Shown: positions 8,171-16,850, numbered from the stretch's first letter. The stretch: DNA of 64,000 nucleotides from an uncultured Lachnospiraceae bacterium (GCA_910589075.1 CAJUSK010000009.1:6440-70439), one strand, 5' to 3'. Made by a program: numbers and translations. The notes: generated by a model from the sequence alone, not told the origin.

Positions 8171-8671
8171 ATGAATATGAAAAACATTTCATCAAAACTG
8201 GTGGCAGGCGCAGAGATGGTACTGGGATTCATTGGCCTGGCCATGATACTCATCGAAACTTTTGCGGTATTTGCAAGAAACATCCTCCATACATCGACTC
8301 CCTGGGTGGATGAAGCGCTGAAACTGATGTTCATCTGGATTGTATTTGTGGGGGCTGCCCTCTGTTTCCGCAGGGATGAGCTGATTTCCCTGACCCTGAT
8401 CGAGGACAGTTTAAAAGAGAAAAAGAGGATGGTGCCTTACGGAGTCATGAAACTGGTGCAGTACAGTTCGGCAGTGGCAGTCTGTATCCTTCTTGTGTAC
8501 CAGTTGTCCACCATCATCAGTACACAGCTTACCACAGGGGAAGCTACCACGGTTTTGAAATATCCGCTGTGGTTTATGAATCTTGGCGTGTTCCTTGGCG
8601 TATTGCTGATTGTTCTGATGGGTGTATTCAAAATTATTGACACCCTGAAATATTTCAGAAAAGATGCCTGA
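8171..8671 (+). CDS. dctQ: TRAP transporter small permease (DctQ)
   Basis: 166 residues with four predicted membrane helices. The DctQ signature WVDEALKLMFIWIVFVGAALCFRR is near residues 45-68, here quoted only by position and key residues: Trp, Asp-Glu, and a final Arg-Arg-Asp-Glu turn. ATG 8171 has only a weak upstream purine run; ATG 8177, six bases later, is an alternative start. It completes the TRAP transporter with dctM and dctP and lies after a structured 177-base gap. Two hairpins follow. Confidence 0.9.
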   Translation: MNMKNISSKLVAGAEMVLGFIGLAMILIETFAVFARNILHTSTPWVDEALKLMFIWIVFVGAALCFRRDELISLTLIEDSLKEKKRMVPYGVMKLVQYSSAVAVCILLVYQLSTIISTQLTTGEATTVLKYPLWFMNLGVFLGVLLIVLMGVFKIIDTLKYFRKDA

Positions 8672-8672
8672 T

Positions 8673-8758
8673 CAAAACGGTTTGGGCCGTTTTGGCGGCC
8701 TGAACCGTCCTATGAGTACAAAATCCCATAGATGCAGGCGACTGTATGGGATTTTGTA
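8673..8758 (+). terminator. Two hairpins between the TRAP genes and the catabolic genes
   Basis: CAAAACGG (8673-8680) pairs with CCGTTTTG (8687-8694) around a six-base loop. TACAAAATCCCATA (8717-8730) pairs perfectly with TATGGGATTTTGTA (8745-8758) around a 14-base loop. The first begins within two bases of the dctQ stop. Neither has a long T-run after it, so partial termination or mRNA-end stabilisation is more likely than full termination. No new promoter is obvious before the cyclase gene at 8816. Confidence 0.55.
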
Positions 8759-8815
8759 TGAAACAGGACAGCTCATCTAAGCTGTTATGCAATGACTGCA
8801 AAGGAGCAAATAAGA

Positions 8816-9490
8816 ATGAAGAAATATATTGACCTGACATTGCCAATTGTGCCGCACTGGAGATGCCCGATTGAAATAAAAGATGTGAAGTCTTTTGAAA
8901 AGGGAGACGCAGCCAATGTGACCTGGTTTACTCTGCAGACACACTGGTACACACATATTGATGCACCGAGCCACCAGTTTCCCGAAGGGAAGACCTTGAA
9001 TGATTTTCCGCTGGAATCCCTGTTTGGAAAGGCGGTTATCCTTGATGTGAGTCACGTGGAGGCCAATCAGCCTGTCACGGCGGAGATGCTGCAAGAAGCT
9101 CTGGGGGACACAAAACCGGAAAAAATCCTGCTTGTCAAGACTTGCTGGGAGGATAAGACCGAGTGGCACTCCCATGATTACTGGGACGAATCCCCTTATA
9201 TTACGGAGGATGGTGCTGAATGGCTGGCGTCACTCAAGCCGGAGATTGTGGGGTTTGACTTTGCCCAGGATTATGATATACGGAAGCTGCGCTTTGGTGT
9301 GCCGGAGAGCCAATGTTATTTGACCACACACCGTAAGATTCTCAAAAACGATATTATGATGATCGAATATATGAGCAATATGAAATCGGTACATAAAAAA
9401 GTGGTTGATTTTGTGGGGCTCCCCACTGCACTGGAGAATGCCAACGGCGCACAGATCCGGTGTGTGGCAATAGAAGATACAGAGGAATGA
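8816..9490 (+). CDS. Cyclase family protein (kynurenine-formamidase-like hydrolase)
   Basis: 224 residues. The family metal motif HxGTHxDxPxH appears as HWYTHIDAPSH with His43, His47, Asp49 and His53, with Tyr in place of the usual Gly. Members are metal-dependent hydrolases that open amides, lactones or cyclic esters. I choose ATG 8816, which follows AAAGGAG. ATG 8792 overlaps that ribosome site. The next gene begins 48 bases downstream. In a sugar-acid operon a lactone- or amide-opening step is a reasonable guess, but the substrate is not readable. Confidence 0.85.
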   Translation: MKKYIDLTLPIVPHWRCPIEIKDVKSFEKGDAANVTWFTLQTHWYTHIDAPSHQFPEGKTLNDFPLESLFGKAVILDVSHVEANQPVTAEMLQEALGDTKPEKILLVKTCWEDKTEWHSHDYWDESPYITEDGAEWLASLKPEIVGFDFAQDYDIRKLRFGVPESQCYLTTHRKILKNDIMMIEYMSNMKSVHKKVVDFVGLPTALENANGAQIRCVAIEDTEE

Positions 9491-9538
9491 GGTATGTTTC
9501 CATTGACGGGACATGTAGAGAAAGGAGTGGAAAGTGAA

Positions 9539-10570
9539 ATGGCAGAGAAACCGATCATTGGCGTTCTTTTAGGCGACGCCGCAGGTGTGGGACCGGAACT
9601 TGTTGCGAAATGCGCAGCGGCACATTTTTATGAAGAATTTTGCAGGTCGGTCATCATCGGAGATCTGAGAGTATTTGAGAGAGCTCTTAGGGTCATTGAG
9701 GCGTCTGAAGAAGTAAAACTACAGGTGATTGACAGCATTGAGGAGGCGGACTGGCATAAGGGGCTTCCGGTTTTAGATCAGAAAAACCTTGATCCAAAGA
9801 TTGTTCCCTTTGCTGTTAAAACAGTGGAAAGTGGAAAAGCCTGTCTGGATATGCTGAAACTGGGCGTGGAGTTGTGGCAGGAGGGGAAGATTGACGGCTA
9901 TGTGTTCGGACCGCTGAACAAGGCGGGTATGCATGAGGCCGGTTTGGACCTGGAAAGCGAACATCATTATCTGGCACGTCTGTTGGGGCATACAGATCCC
10001 TTTGGCGAGATCAATGTGACGAATGGCCTTTATACCACCAGAACCACCAGCCATATCCCTATCTCGCAGGTGAGTGCCGATCTGAAGGAAAATGACGGTA
10101 TGCGGATTAAAAGAGCCATCCGTCTGTCCTACAAGACACTGACCGGTGCCGGCATTGAAAATCCCCGCATTGGTGTGGCTGCACTGAATCCACATTGCGG
10201 TGAAAACGGGGACTGCGGACGGGAAGAGATTGACGTGATCGGACCGGCTATCCGGGATGCACAGGAAAATGGGATCCAGGCTTCCGGCCCGTTCCCGTCG
10301 GACATCGTATTCCATAAGGCGCTTGTAAAGAAAGAATTCGACGGTGTTGTTACCATGTATCATGACCAGGGCCAGATTGCGCTGAAACTGATTGGTTTTG
10401 AAGGCGGCATCACTGTAGCGGGCGGTTTTGAAATACCCATTGTAACCTGTGGGCATGGGACGGCCTATGACATTGCAGGAAAAGGGATTGTGACCACGGC
10501 GTCTTTTGAGAATGCGATCAGACAATGTTCCCGGATGGCAGTTGTGGCGGCGGAAAAAGAAAGGGAGTGA
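9539..10570 (+). CDS. PdxA-family 4-phospho-hydroxyacid dehydrogenase
   Basis: 343 residues of the PdxA fold. Recognisable are GDAAGVGPE near residue 12 (PdxA GDPAGIGPE), the LNPHCGENG segment near residue 220 (PdxA LNPHAGEGG) and MYHDQGQIALK near residue 270, which carries metal and substrate ligands. PdxA proper oxidises 4-phosphohydroxy-L-threonine in vitamin B6 synthesis. The PdxA2 branch oxidises 4-phospho-erythronate or -threonate in C4 sugar-acid catabolism, usually beside a DUF1537 kinase. No such kinase is visible here. Because the gene is embedded in a catabolic operon, I favour the catabolic branch. Start ATG 9539 follows AAAGGAGTGG. Confidence 0.85.
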   Translation: MAEKPIIGVLLGDAAGVGPELVAKCAAAHFYEEFCRSVIIGDLRVFERALRVIEASEEVKLQVIDSIEEADWHKGLPVLDQKNLDPKIVPFAVKTVESGKACLDMLKLGVELWQEGKIDGYVFGPLNKAGMHEAGLDLESEHHYLARLLGHTDPFGEINVTNGLYTTRTTSHIPISQVSADLKENDGMRIKRAIRLSYKTLTGAGIENPRIGVAALNPHCGENGDCGREEIDVIGPAIRDAQENGIQASGPFPSDIVFHKALVKKEFDGVVTMYHDQGQIALKLIGFEGGITVAGGFEIPIVTCGHGTAYDIAGKGIVTTASFENAIRQCSRMAVVAAEKERE

Positions 10571-10574
10571 CACT

Positions 10575-11405
10575 ATGAGATTATGTTATCAGGTTGCCAC
10601 ACCGGATGTGGCCATTGCGGATTCGGTAACAGCTTATCAGGGTCCTCTGGAAAAAAGCTTTTCCGATCTGGCGTCTTTTGGCTATCAGGGCGTGGAACTG
10701 ATGACGCTGAACCCGTCAGAACTGGATTGGGATTTTGTAAAACATGAGGCGGAAAAAAACGGTCTGCAGGTCGTACTTGTCTGTACCGGAGAGATCTGGG
10801 GACAGTTGGGACTCAGTTATACAAGCCCGAAAGCGGAGGTACGTGCGGAAGCGATCAGAAGGAGTCGGGAAATCATTGATTTTGCAGCACATTTGGGCGC
10901 TAATATCAACATTGGGCGGGTGCGTGGTCAGTACTGCAGTGAACTGACAAAAGAAGAAACAGAAAATTATGCAATCGCGGCATTTCGTGAACTGGCCGAT
11001 TATGCCGCACCGAAAAATGTGCAGATTGCTCTGGAAACCGTAACGATCATGCAGACAAACTTTATTAATACGCTGGCGGAAGGCGCAGATATGGTGGAAC
11101 GGGTGAACCGTCCCAACTTCCGTCTGATGATGGACGTATTTCATCTCAATCTGGAAGAGCCGAATGTCATCGAGGCCATCCGGGCGTACAGCCCTCTCAA
11201 CATTCATGTACATCTCGCAGATAATAACAGACGCTACCCGGGTCACTGCGGGCTGGACTTTGAGAAGATACTGGGGACATTTAAAGAATGTGGCTATGAC
11301 GGAGCATTTTGCACGGAAATCTTTCAGATACCGGATATGGAATCGGCGGCAAAAGGTGCCATTGGACATCTGCGGCCCATTCTTGACAGAGTATATGGTG
11401 TGTGA
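10575..11405 (+). CDS. Sugar phosphate isomerase/epimerase family TIM-barrel protein
   Basis: 276 residues of the AP-endonuclease-2 / xylose-isomerase-like TIM barrel. Metal-binding positions are visible: Glu in ALETV near residue 157, Asp in MMDVFHLN near residue 190, His in HVHLADNNR near residue 219, and Glu in CTEIF near residue 252. Family members isomerise or epimerise keto sugars or 2-keto acids. Start ATG 10575 follows GGGAG, and the gene starts four bases after the PdxA-like gene, so they are translated together. It is not closely similar to the other two TIM-barrel proteins of this operon (13890 and 14872). Confidence 0.85.
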   Translation: MRLCYQVATPDVAIADSVTAYQGPLEKSFSDLASFGYQGVELMTLNPSELDWDFVKHEAEKNGLQVVLVCTGEIWGQLGLSYTSPKAEVRAEAIRRSREIIDFAAHLGANINIGRVRGQYCSELTKEETENYAIAAFRELADYAAPKNVQIALETVTIMQTNFINTLAEGADMVERVNRPNFRLMMDVFHLNLEEPNVIEAIRAYSPLNIHVHLADNNRRYPGHCGLDFEKILGTFKECGYDGAFCTEIFQIPDMESAAKGAIGHLRPILDRVYGV

Positions 11406-11417
11406 CGGGAGGATGGG

Positions 11418-12080
11418 ATGAAAAGCATTGCACTGATCCACACGGTAAAATCAGTAGCGGTTTCTTTTGATACAACTTTGAAAAATTTTATAGGGGAAGA
11501 GCTGAAAGTACATAATCTCTGGGATGATTTCCTGGCAAATGATCCCAATGAGAGGGGAGCATTTACGATAGAGAACCGTAACCGCCTGTTCAATGATATC
11601 AAAGCGGCGGAAATGACAGGGGCTGATCTCATTGTCGTAACCTGTTCCACACTGACGCCGGTGGTGGGTATGATCCGCCCCTTTGTGAAAACACCGCTGA
11701 TCGCCATTGATGACGCCATGGGCAGAAAAGCCGTCACATATGGTGAACATATACTGATTCTGGCGACCGCAGCCAGCACCAGAGAGCCTCTGACCGATAA
11801 GCTCATGGCTGAAGGGGCGAAGCTGGGGAAGAAGCTGCACATTGATTTCCGGGATAACAGCCAGGCATTTCAGGCCATGAAGGCGCTGGACATGGAACGG
11901 CATGATGCACTGCTGATGGAAATGGCAGAAGAGATCTGGGGATATGACTGTGTGGTACTTGCACAGGCTTCTATGGCCCATCTGGATCAGCGGATCGAAG
12001 CGGTCTGCAACGTACCTGTCCTTTCCAGCCCGCAGCTTTGCCTGGAACAGATCAAGGAAACATTAGAATCTATGAAATAA
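11418..12080 (+). CDS. Aspartate/glutamate/hydantoin racemase-like protein
   Basis: 220 residues of the Asp/Glu racemase fold. The first catalytic cysteine is present as Cys76 in VVTCSTL. At the second, LAQASMA near residue 183 takes the place of the usual LGCAGM-type motif, so the second cysteine is replaced by Gln. Two-cysteine racemisation is therefore unlikely. A decarboxylase, isomerase or hydrolase role on a 2-substituted acid, as in one-cysteine relatives such as arylmalonate decarboxylase-like proteins, is possible. Start ATG 11418 follows GGGAGG, 12 bases after the previous stop. Confidence 0.75.
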   Translation: MKSIALIHTVKSVAVSFDTTLKNFIGEELKVHNLWDDFLANDPNERGAFTIENRNRLFNDIKAAEMTGADLIVVTCSTLTPVVGMIRPFVKTPLIAIDDAMGRKAVTYGEHILILATAASTREPLTDKLMAEGAKLGKKLHIDFRDNSQAFQAMKALDMERHDALLMEMAEEIWGYDCVVLAQASMAHLDQRIEAVCNVPVLSSPQLCLEQIKETLESMK

Positions 12081-12093
12081 GGAGGCTTTCAAG

Positions 12094-12921
12094 ATGACAA
12101 GCGAAAAAAAGAAAGAGTTGGATGCTCTCTGTCTGAAATTCAGACGCAGCCTGATCGAAATACTGCACGATATCCAGACAGGGCATCCGGGAGGATCGCT
12201 TTCCGTATGCGAGATACTGACCACACTCTATTTTGACGAAGCAAATATTACCCCGGAGAATGCAGGGGAGCGCAGCAGGGATAAGATCATTCTCTGCAAA
12301 GGCCATGCGGCGCCCATGCTTTACCTGGAACTGGCGGAAAAAGGATTTTTCCCGATGGAAGAGATGAAGACATTGCGCCAGATCGACAGCCGCCTGCAGG
12401 GGCATCCCTGTTCAAAAGAGACGCCGGGCGTGGAGGCTTCCACCGGGCCGCTGGGTGCGGGGTATCCGCTGGCATTGGGTGTTGCTCTTGCCGATATGCA
12501 TGATAAGATTGATGCCTATACCTATGCGATTCTGGGTGACGGCGAGATCAATGAAGGCGTGGTATGGGAAACCTGCATGAATGCATCCAAGTTCCAGGCT
12601 GACAGACTGATTACCATTCTGGACTGGAACGGTGTACAGCTTGACGGTACGACGGAAGAGATCATGCCTATGGGAGATGTGGAACTCAAATTCAAGGCTT
12701 TTGGGTACAACACCATCGTCTGCGACGGCCACGACTGCGCCGCACTCAGTGCAGCGATCAAGACGGCCAAATCCGTCAAGGGAATGCCCAGCATCATTCT
12801 GGCCAGAACCGTAAAAGGAAAAGGCGTATCCTTTATGGAGGGTAAAAATACATGGCATGGCGCTCCGGTGCAAGATGAGCATTATGAAACGGCGATGAAA
12901 GAATTAGGAGGTGCACAGTAA
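12094..12921 (+). CDS. Transketolase N-terminal subunit
   Basis: 275 residues covering the thiamine-diphosphate-binding half of transketolase. TGHPGGSLS near residue 29, KGHAAPMLYLEL near residue 69, ASTGPLGAGYPLALGVA near residue 112 and GDGEINEGVVWE near residue 149 (the GDG metal/ThDP motif) are all present. It needs the C-terminal subunit encoded immediately downstream. The stop codon shares one base with the next start (TAATG), which points to coupled translation. In the operon it could transfer a two-carbon ketol unit from a ketose phosphate formed by the isomerase-like enzymes. The acceptor is unknown. Start follows AAGGAGG. Confidence 0.93.
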   Translation: MTSEKKKELDALCLKFRRSLIEILHDIQTGHPGGSLSVCEILTTLYFDEANITPENAGERSRDKIILCKGHAAPMLYLELAEKGFFPMEEMKTLRQIDSRLQGHPCSKETPGVEASTGPLGAGYPLALGVALADMHDKIDAYTYAILGDGEINEGVVWETCMNASKFQADRLITILDWNGVQLDGTTEEIMPMGDVELKFKAFGYNTIVCDGHDCAALSAAIKTAKSVKGMPSIILARTVKGKGVSFMEGKNTWHGAPVQDEHYETAMKELGGAQ

Positions 12922-13856
12922 TGGGGAAAGCAATTCGTGACGTATACGGGGAAACGATCAGAAAATACGGTGCAACCAATGAAAATATTGTTGTGCTGGA
13001 TGCGGATGTATCCGGTTCCACCAAGTCAGCGGTATTTGGAAAGGAATATCCGGACCGCTTCTACAACTGTGGCATTTCCGAGTATGCCATGATGGGTATG
13101 GCGGCAGGCATGGCAAAGAGCGGGAAAATCCCCTTTGTTAACACGTTTGCGGTATTTCTCACCACCCTGGGCTCTCTGGCGGCCCGTACCTTTATGTCCT
13201 ATTCCGGGCTGAATATCAAAATGATGGGCGGCTATGGCGGCCTTTCGGATGCTTTTGATGGTGCGACCCATCATGCGCTGGAAGACATTGCGATGATGCG
13301 GACACTGCCCGGTGTCAGTGTGATGGTGGCAAGCGATGCCGCAATCACAGACTGGATGGTCAAGACTGCCATTGAGACAGACGGCCCCATGTATATCCGC
13401 CTGTCCAGAGATGCGGCGCCTGACTGCCATCCGGAAGGGGCGAAGTTTGAGATGGGAAAAGGCATGGTCGTGAGAGAAGGCTCTGATGTGACGATCATCG
13501 CCTGCGGCCTTATGGTGAGCACGGCAGTGGCAGCGGCTGAGAAACTGGCGGAAAAAGGGATTCAGGCCAGAGTGGTGGATATGTACTGTATCAAACCCAT
13601 TGACGCGGAACTGATTGAGACATGTGCAAAAGAAACCGGTGCGGTGGTGACGGCAGAGGAGCACAGCGTGATCGGCGGTCTGGGCGGCGCAGTGGCGGAA
13701 GTCCTCGCAAAAGCAGGCTGCACAGTTCCCACAGAGATGGTGGGTATGCAGGATTGCCATGGCGAATCCGGCCCTTATGCAGCACTCCTGAAAAAATACG
13801 GACTCGATGCGGACGCTGTAGCCGCGGCAGCGGAAAGAGCAGTATCACGCAAATAG
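12921..13856 (+). CDS. Transketolase C-terminal subunit
   Basis: 311 residues with the pyrimidine-binding and C-terminal domains of transketolase. The segment NCGISEYAMMGMAAGMA near residue 53 includes the glutamate that activates ThDP. DMYCIKPIDAELI and TAEEHSVIGGLGGAVAE mark the C-terminal domain. Translation is coupled to the N-terminal subunit through the TAATG overlap. Split transketolases are common in Clostridia and Archaea. A dedicated copy in a catabolic operon suggests a substrate other than the usual pentose phosphates, which is inference. A short 33-base gap leads to the next gene. Confidence 0.93.
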   Translation: MGKAIRDVYGETIRKYGATNENIVVLDADVSGSTKSAVFGKEYPDRFYNCGISEYAMMGMAAGMAKSGKIPFVNTFAVFLTTLGSLAARTFMSYSGLNIKMMGGYGGLSDAFDGATHHALEDIAMMRTLPGVSVMVASDAAITDWMVKTAIETDGPMYIRLSRDAAPDCHPEGAKFEMGKGMVVREGSDVTIIACGLMVSTAVAAAEKLAEKGIQARVVDMYCIKPIDAELIETCAKETGAVVTAEEHSVIGGLGGAVAEVLAKAGCTVPTEMVGMQDCHGESGPYAALLKKYGLDADAVAAAAERAVSRK

Positions 13857-13889
13857 CAGGTATGATATAATCAAGGAAGGCAAAGTGCT

Positions 13890-14801
13890 ATGGACAGATC
13901 AATGAGACGGTATATGAAAGTGGGAACAATTCTCCATGTCTCCTATAAAGAACTGGGAAGCGGAGAAGGCCCCATTTTGGAGCAACTGAAGAAGATTGTT
14001 ACAGACCCTTATTTCGAAGTGGTTGAGGTAGCGCAGATGAAGGACGCTGCCGTGCGGCGGACAGCGGCAGAGATGATCGCACAGGCCCATATGGTGAGCG
14101 CATACGGCGGACAGGGCCGTATGCTGGGAGCGGGCCTGAACATCAATGACCTGCATGAGGAAGGGCGTCAGAAGGCGCTGGCATCTCTGAAGGAAGGGAT
14201 CGACGAAGCCTATCAGATCCATGCGGCGGACTTTGCTTTTCTGGCAGGGCGGTATGAGGAGATGACAAAGGAGCAATCCTTCCAGGTGCTTGTGCGTTCC
14301 ACCAGAGAACTTTGCGCATATGCGGCACAGAAAGGGAACATGCCTGTTCTCTGTGAAGTGTTCGACTATGACATCGCCAAAAAATCACTGATTGGGCCGG
14401 TGGATATGGTGAAACGTTATGCAGAGGAAATCTGTCAGGACTATGACAATTTCGGACTGATGGTAGATTTGAGCCATATTCCCATGCTTCATGAAACGCT
14501 GGAAGAAAACCTCCTTCCCATACAGGGCTATATCCGCCATGCGCACATGGGCAATACGGTCATAAAACATCCGTCCTGTCCGGCCTACGGTGATGAACAT
14601 CCCCGCTTTGGTTTTCCGGACAGCGAAAATGACGCAGAGCAGTTGGCTGCCTACCTGCGCATCCTGCTGCAGATTGGCTTCCTGAATGAGAAGAACAGGC
14701 CCATTGTCAGCTTTGAGGTGAAACCCTTTGAAGCGGAAGACCCGGATGTGGTTCTGGCCGGGGCCAAGAGGACGCTTGATCTTGCGTGGGAACTTGTATA
14801 A
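13890..14801 (+). CDS. TIM-barrel isomerase/epimerase-like protein, tandem copy 1
   Basis: 303 residues. It is clearly paralogous to the next gene: both share a VGTI start, FLAGRYEE / FLAGKWEE, CEVFDYD / LEVFDFD, LMVDLSHIP / LLVDLSHFP, and a late CPAYGDEHPRFGFPDS / CPAYGDKHPRFGYPDS segment. The acidic and His residues of these motifs (Glu of EVFDY, Asp of VDLSH, His of RHAHMG) fit the metal site of sugar phosphate isomerase/epimerases. ATG 13890 is preceded by AAGGAAGG. ATG 13902 is a possible later start. The substrate is not known. Tandem duplication suggests two related substrates or a heteromeric enzyme. Confidence 0.8.
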   Translation: MDRSMRRYMKVGTILHVSYKELGSGEGPILEQLKKIVTDPYFEVVEVAQMKDAAVRRTAAEMIAQAHMVSAYGGQGRMLGAGLNINDLHEEGRQKALASLKEGIDEAYQIHAADFAFLAGRYEEMTKEQSFQVLVRSTRELCAYAAQKGNMPVLCEVFDYDIAKKSLIGPVDMVKRYAEEICQDYDNFGLMVDLSHIPMLHETLEENLLPIQGYIRHAHMGNTVIKHPSCPAYGDEHPRFGFPDSENDAEQLAAYLRILLQIGFLNEKNRPIVSFEVKPFEAEDPDVVLAGAKRTLDLAWELV

Positions 14802-14871
14802 AACAGACGGAATCGTGCCTGGCACCCTGACGTCATACAATTATAAACAAAATGTAACAGGAGGATACAAA

Positions 14872-15768
14872 ATGAGAGAATCGATTCACAAATATTTTCA
14901 GGTGGGTACTATCCGGTGGATGTCCTTTCCCAAGATGGGTGTGCTGGAATCCATCAAGAGAATTGCATCCGATGACTATTTTGATGCCATTGAAATCACG
15001 AAATGCAGTGATGATGCAGAGCGGGAGGCAGTGAAAAAACTGCTCGAACAGTCCCATCTGAAAGTATGTTATGGTGCACAGCCCAGACTGCTGGGCCCCA
15101 AGCTCAATCCCAATGACATTGATGAAGAAGGCAGAAAAGCAGCCGAAGCAACCCTGATGGAAGCCATCGACGAGGCAGAATATCTGGGTGCAAAAGGCAT
15201 TGCCTTCCTGGCCGGCAAATGGGAAGAGGCCACAAAAGATGCGGCGTATGCACAGCTTTTAAAAACCACCCGCAACCTCTGTGATTATGCTGCAACCAAG
15301 GGCATGATGGTGGAACTGGAAGTATTCGACTTTGACATGGATAAGGCGGCACTCATCGGACCGGCGCCCTATGCGGCCAGATTTGCAGCCGATATGCGCA
15401 CAACCAACAGCAACTTTGGCCTGCTGGTGGATTTGTCCCACTTCCCGACTACCTACGAGACATCCCGTTTCGTCATCCAGACACTGCGGCCCTATATCAC
15501 ACACCTGCACTTAGGCAATGCTGTTGTCAAGGAAGGCTGCCCTGCCTACGGTGACAAACATCCCCGCTTCGGCTATCCCGACAGTGCCAATGACACCGCA
15601 GAGCTGGTGGATTACCTCAACGTCCTCAAAGAAGAAGGCTTCTTCCGCGCCGATGATCCCATGGTACTTTCCATGGAAGTGACCCTTGCAGGCGACGAAG
15701 ACGAAGAAATCGTCCTCGCCAACACAAAGAGAGTCCTGAACCGCGCATGGGCCCTGGTGGAAGATTAA
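14872..15768 (+). CDS. TIM-barrel isomerase/epimerase-like protein, tandem copy 2
   Basis: 298 residues, paralogue of the upstream gene along its whole length, with metal-site residues in LEVFDFD, LLVDLSHFP and THLHLGN. ATG 14872 is chosen for the AGGAGG ribosome site eight bases upstream. A frame open from 14728 overlaps the previous gene and is not used. The C-terminal third holds CPAYGDKHPRFGYPDS, shared with copy 1 and unusual in ordinary isomerases, so the pair probably forms its own subfamily. Function beyond isomerase/epimerase-like is not inferable. Confidence 0.8.
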   Translation: MRESIHKYFQVGTIRWMSFPKMGVLESIKRIASDDYFDAIEITKCSDDAEREAVKKLLEQSHLKVCYGAQPRLLGPKLNPNDIDEEGRKAAEATLMEAIDEAEYLGAKGIAFLAGKWEEATKDAAYAQLLKTTRNLCDYAATKGMMVELEVFDFDMDKAALIGPAPYAARFAADMRTTNSNFGLLVDLSHFPTTYETSRFVIQTLRPYITHLHLGNAVVKEGCPAYGDKHPRFGYPDSANDTAELVDYLNVLKEEGFFRADDPMVLSMEVTLAGDEDEEIVLANTKRVLNRAWALVED

Positions 15769-15784
15769 AAAATAAATAAATAAA

Positions 15785-15870
15785 GCATCGCCCCTTGCAG
15801 AGCAGATGCGGAACACAAAGCAAACTCAAAAACAGCATCGCCCTTTGTAGTGTAGATGCGGAACTCAAAA
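15785..15870 (+). repeat. Duplicated 36-base element, period 50 bases
   Basis: Two copies of a GCATCGCCC...GATGCGGAAC element lie head to tail at 15785-15820 and 15835-15870, exactly 50 bases apart, just before the D-2-hydroxyacid dehydrogenase start at 15885. Each copy begins with GCATC and ends its core with GATGC, so each can fold into a small hairpin. In the second hairpin the loop has changed (CCTTGCAGAGCA to CTTTGTAGTGTA) while the arms are kept. The second copy runs into the gene's ribosome site, so the element may act on translation. The function is unknown. Confidence 0.6.
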
Positions 15871-15884
15871 TAGGAGAAAAAAAG

Positions 15885-16850
15885 ATGAAAATTGTAGTAT
15901 TAGACGGCTATACGGAAAACCCCGGCGACCTGAGCTGGGAAAACCTGGAAAAACTGGGCGAAGTAACGGTATATGACAGAACCGCATACGCAGAAGATCC
16001 GATGATTGCAGAGCGGATCGGTGATGCGGAGATTGTCATCACAAATAAGACCCCGATCAGCAAAGCGACCATCGACAAATGCCCCAATATAAAACTGATT
16101 GCTTTTCTTGCTACCGGCTATAATGTGGCAGATTACAACTATGCGAAAGAAAAAGGCATTCCTGTTGTGAATGTACCTACTTATGGAACACAGATCGTAG
16201 GGCAGTATGCAGTGGGCCTTCTGCTGGAAATCTGTTCCCATTACGGACATCATGACCAGACTGTTAAGGAAGGCAAATGGGAGAGCAATGCGGATTGGTG
16301 TTACTGGGATTATCCCATGATTGAACTGTATGGAAAGACAGCGGGCATCATCGGACTGGGGCGGATCGGACAGGCTACGGCAAAGATCTTAAATGCCATG
16401 GATATGAAAGTACTGGCCTATGACGCCTATGAGAGTGAAGACGGCAAAAAACTGGCAGAGTATGTGGAACTTGACAGACTGCTGGGAGAATCCGATGTGA
16501 TATTCCTGCACTGCCCTCTCTTCCCGTCTACCGAAGGAATCATCAATAAAGACAATATCGCAAAGATGAAAGATGGTGTCATTCTCATCAACAACAGCCG
16601 TGGCCAGCTTGTGGTAGAGAAGGATCTTGCAGATGCGCTCAACAGCGGCAAGGTATACGCTGCAGGTCTGGATGTGGTATCCACAGAGCCGATTAAAAAT
16701 GATAATCCGCTGCTTACAGCGAAAAACTGCCTGATTACACCGCATATTTCCTGGGCGGCACAGGCGTCCCGTCAGAGGATCATGGATATTACCGTTGCAA
16801 ATGTAAAAGCATTTCTTGACGGTGAGCCGGTAAATGTAGTAAATAAATAA
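15885..16850 (+). CDS. NAD-dependent D-2-hydroxyacid dehydrogenase (glyoxylate/hydroxypyruvate reductase-like)
   Basis: 321 residues. The Rossmann motif GIIGLGRIGQA is near residue 151. The catalytic triad is visible as Arg in NNSRGQLV near residue 238, Glu in VVSTEP near residue 267 and His in TPHISW near residue 286. Members reduce hydroxypyruvate or glyoxylate, or related 2-keto acids, to D-2-hydroxyacids. With the glycerate kinase at 19061, a hydroxypyruvate to D-glycerate to 2-phosphoglycerate route is plausible. I start at ATG 15885 (GGAG upstream). The longer frame from 15795 runs through the duplicated leader element. It is the last enzyme gene before the regulator. Confidence 0.9.
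   Translation: MKIVVLDGYTENPGDLSWENLEKLGEVTVYDRTAYAEDPMIAERIGDAEIVITNKTPISKATIDKCPNIKLIAFLATGYNVADYNYAKEKGIPVVNVPTYGTQIVGQYAVGLLLEICSHYGHHDQTVKEGKWESNADWCYWDYPMIELYGKTAGIIGLGRIGQATAKILNAMDMKVLAYDAYESEDGKKLAEYVELDRLLGESDVIFLHCPLFPSTEGIINKDNIAKMKDGVILINNSRGQLVVEKDLADALNSGKVYAAGLDVVSTEPIKNDNPLLTAKNCLITPHISWAAQASRQRIMDITVANVKAFLDGEPVNVVNK

Noticed and set aside
15795..15884. N-terminal extension of the hydroxyacid dehydrogenase
   Set aside because: The extension translates the duplicated hairpin element; the ribosome site and family start both point to ATG 15885.
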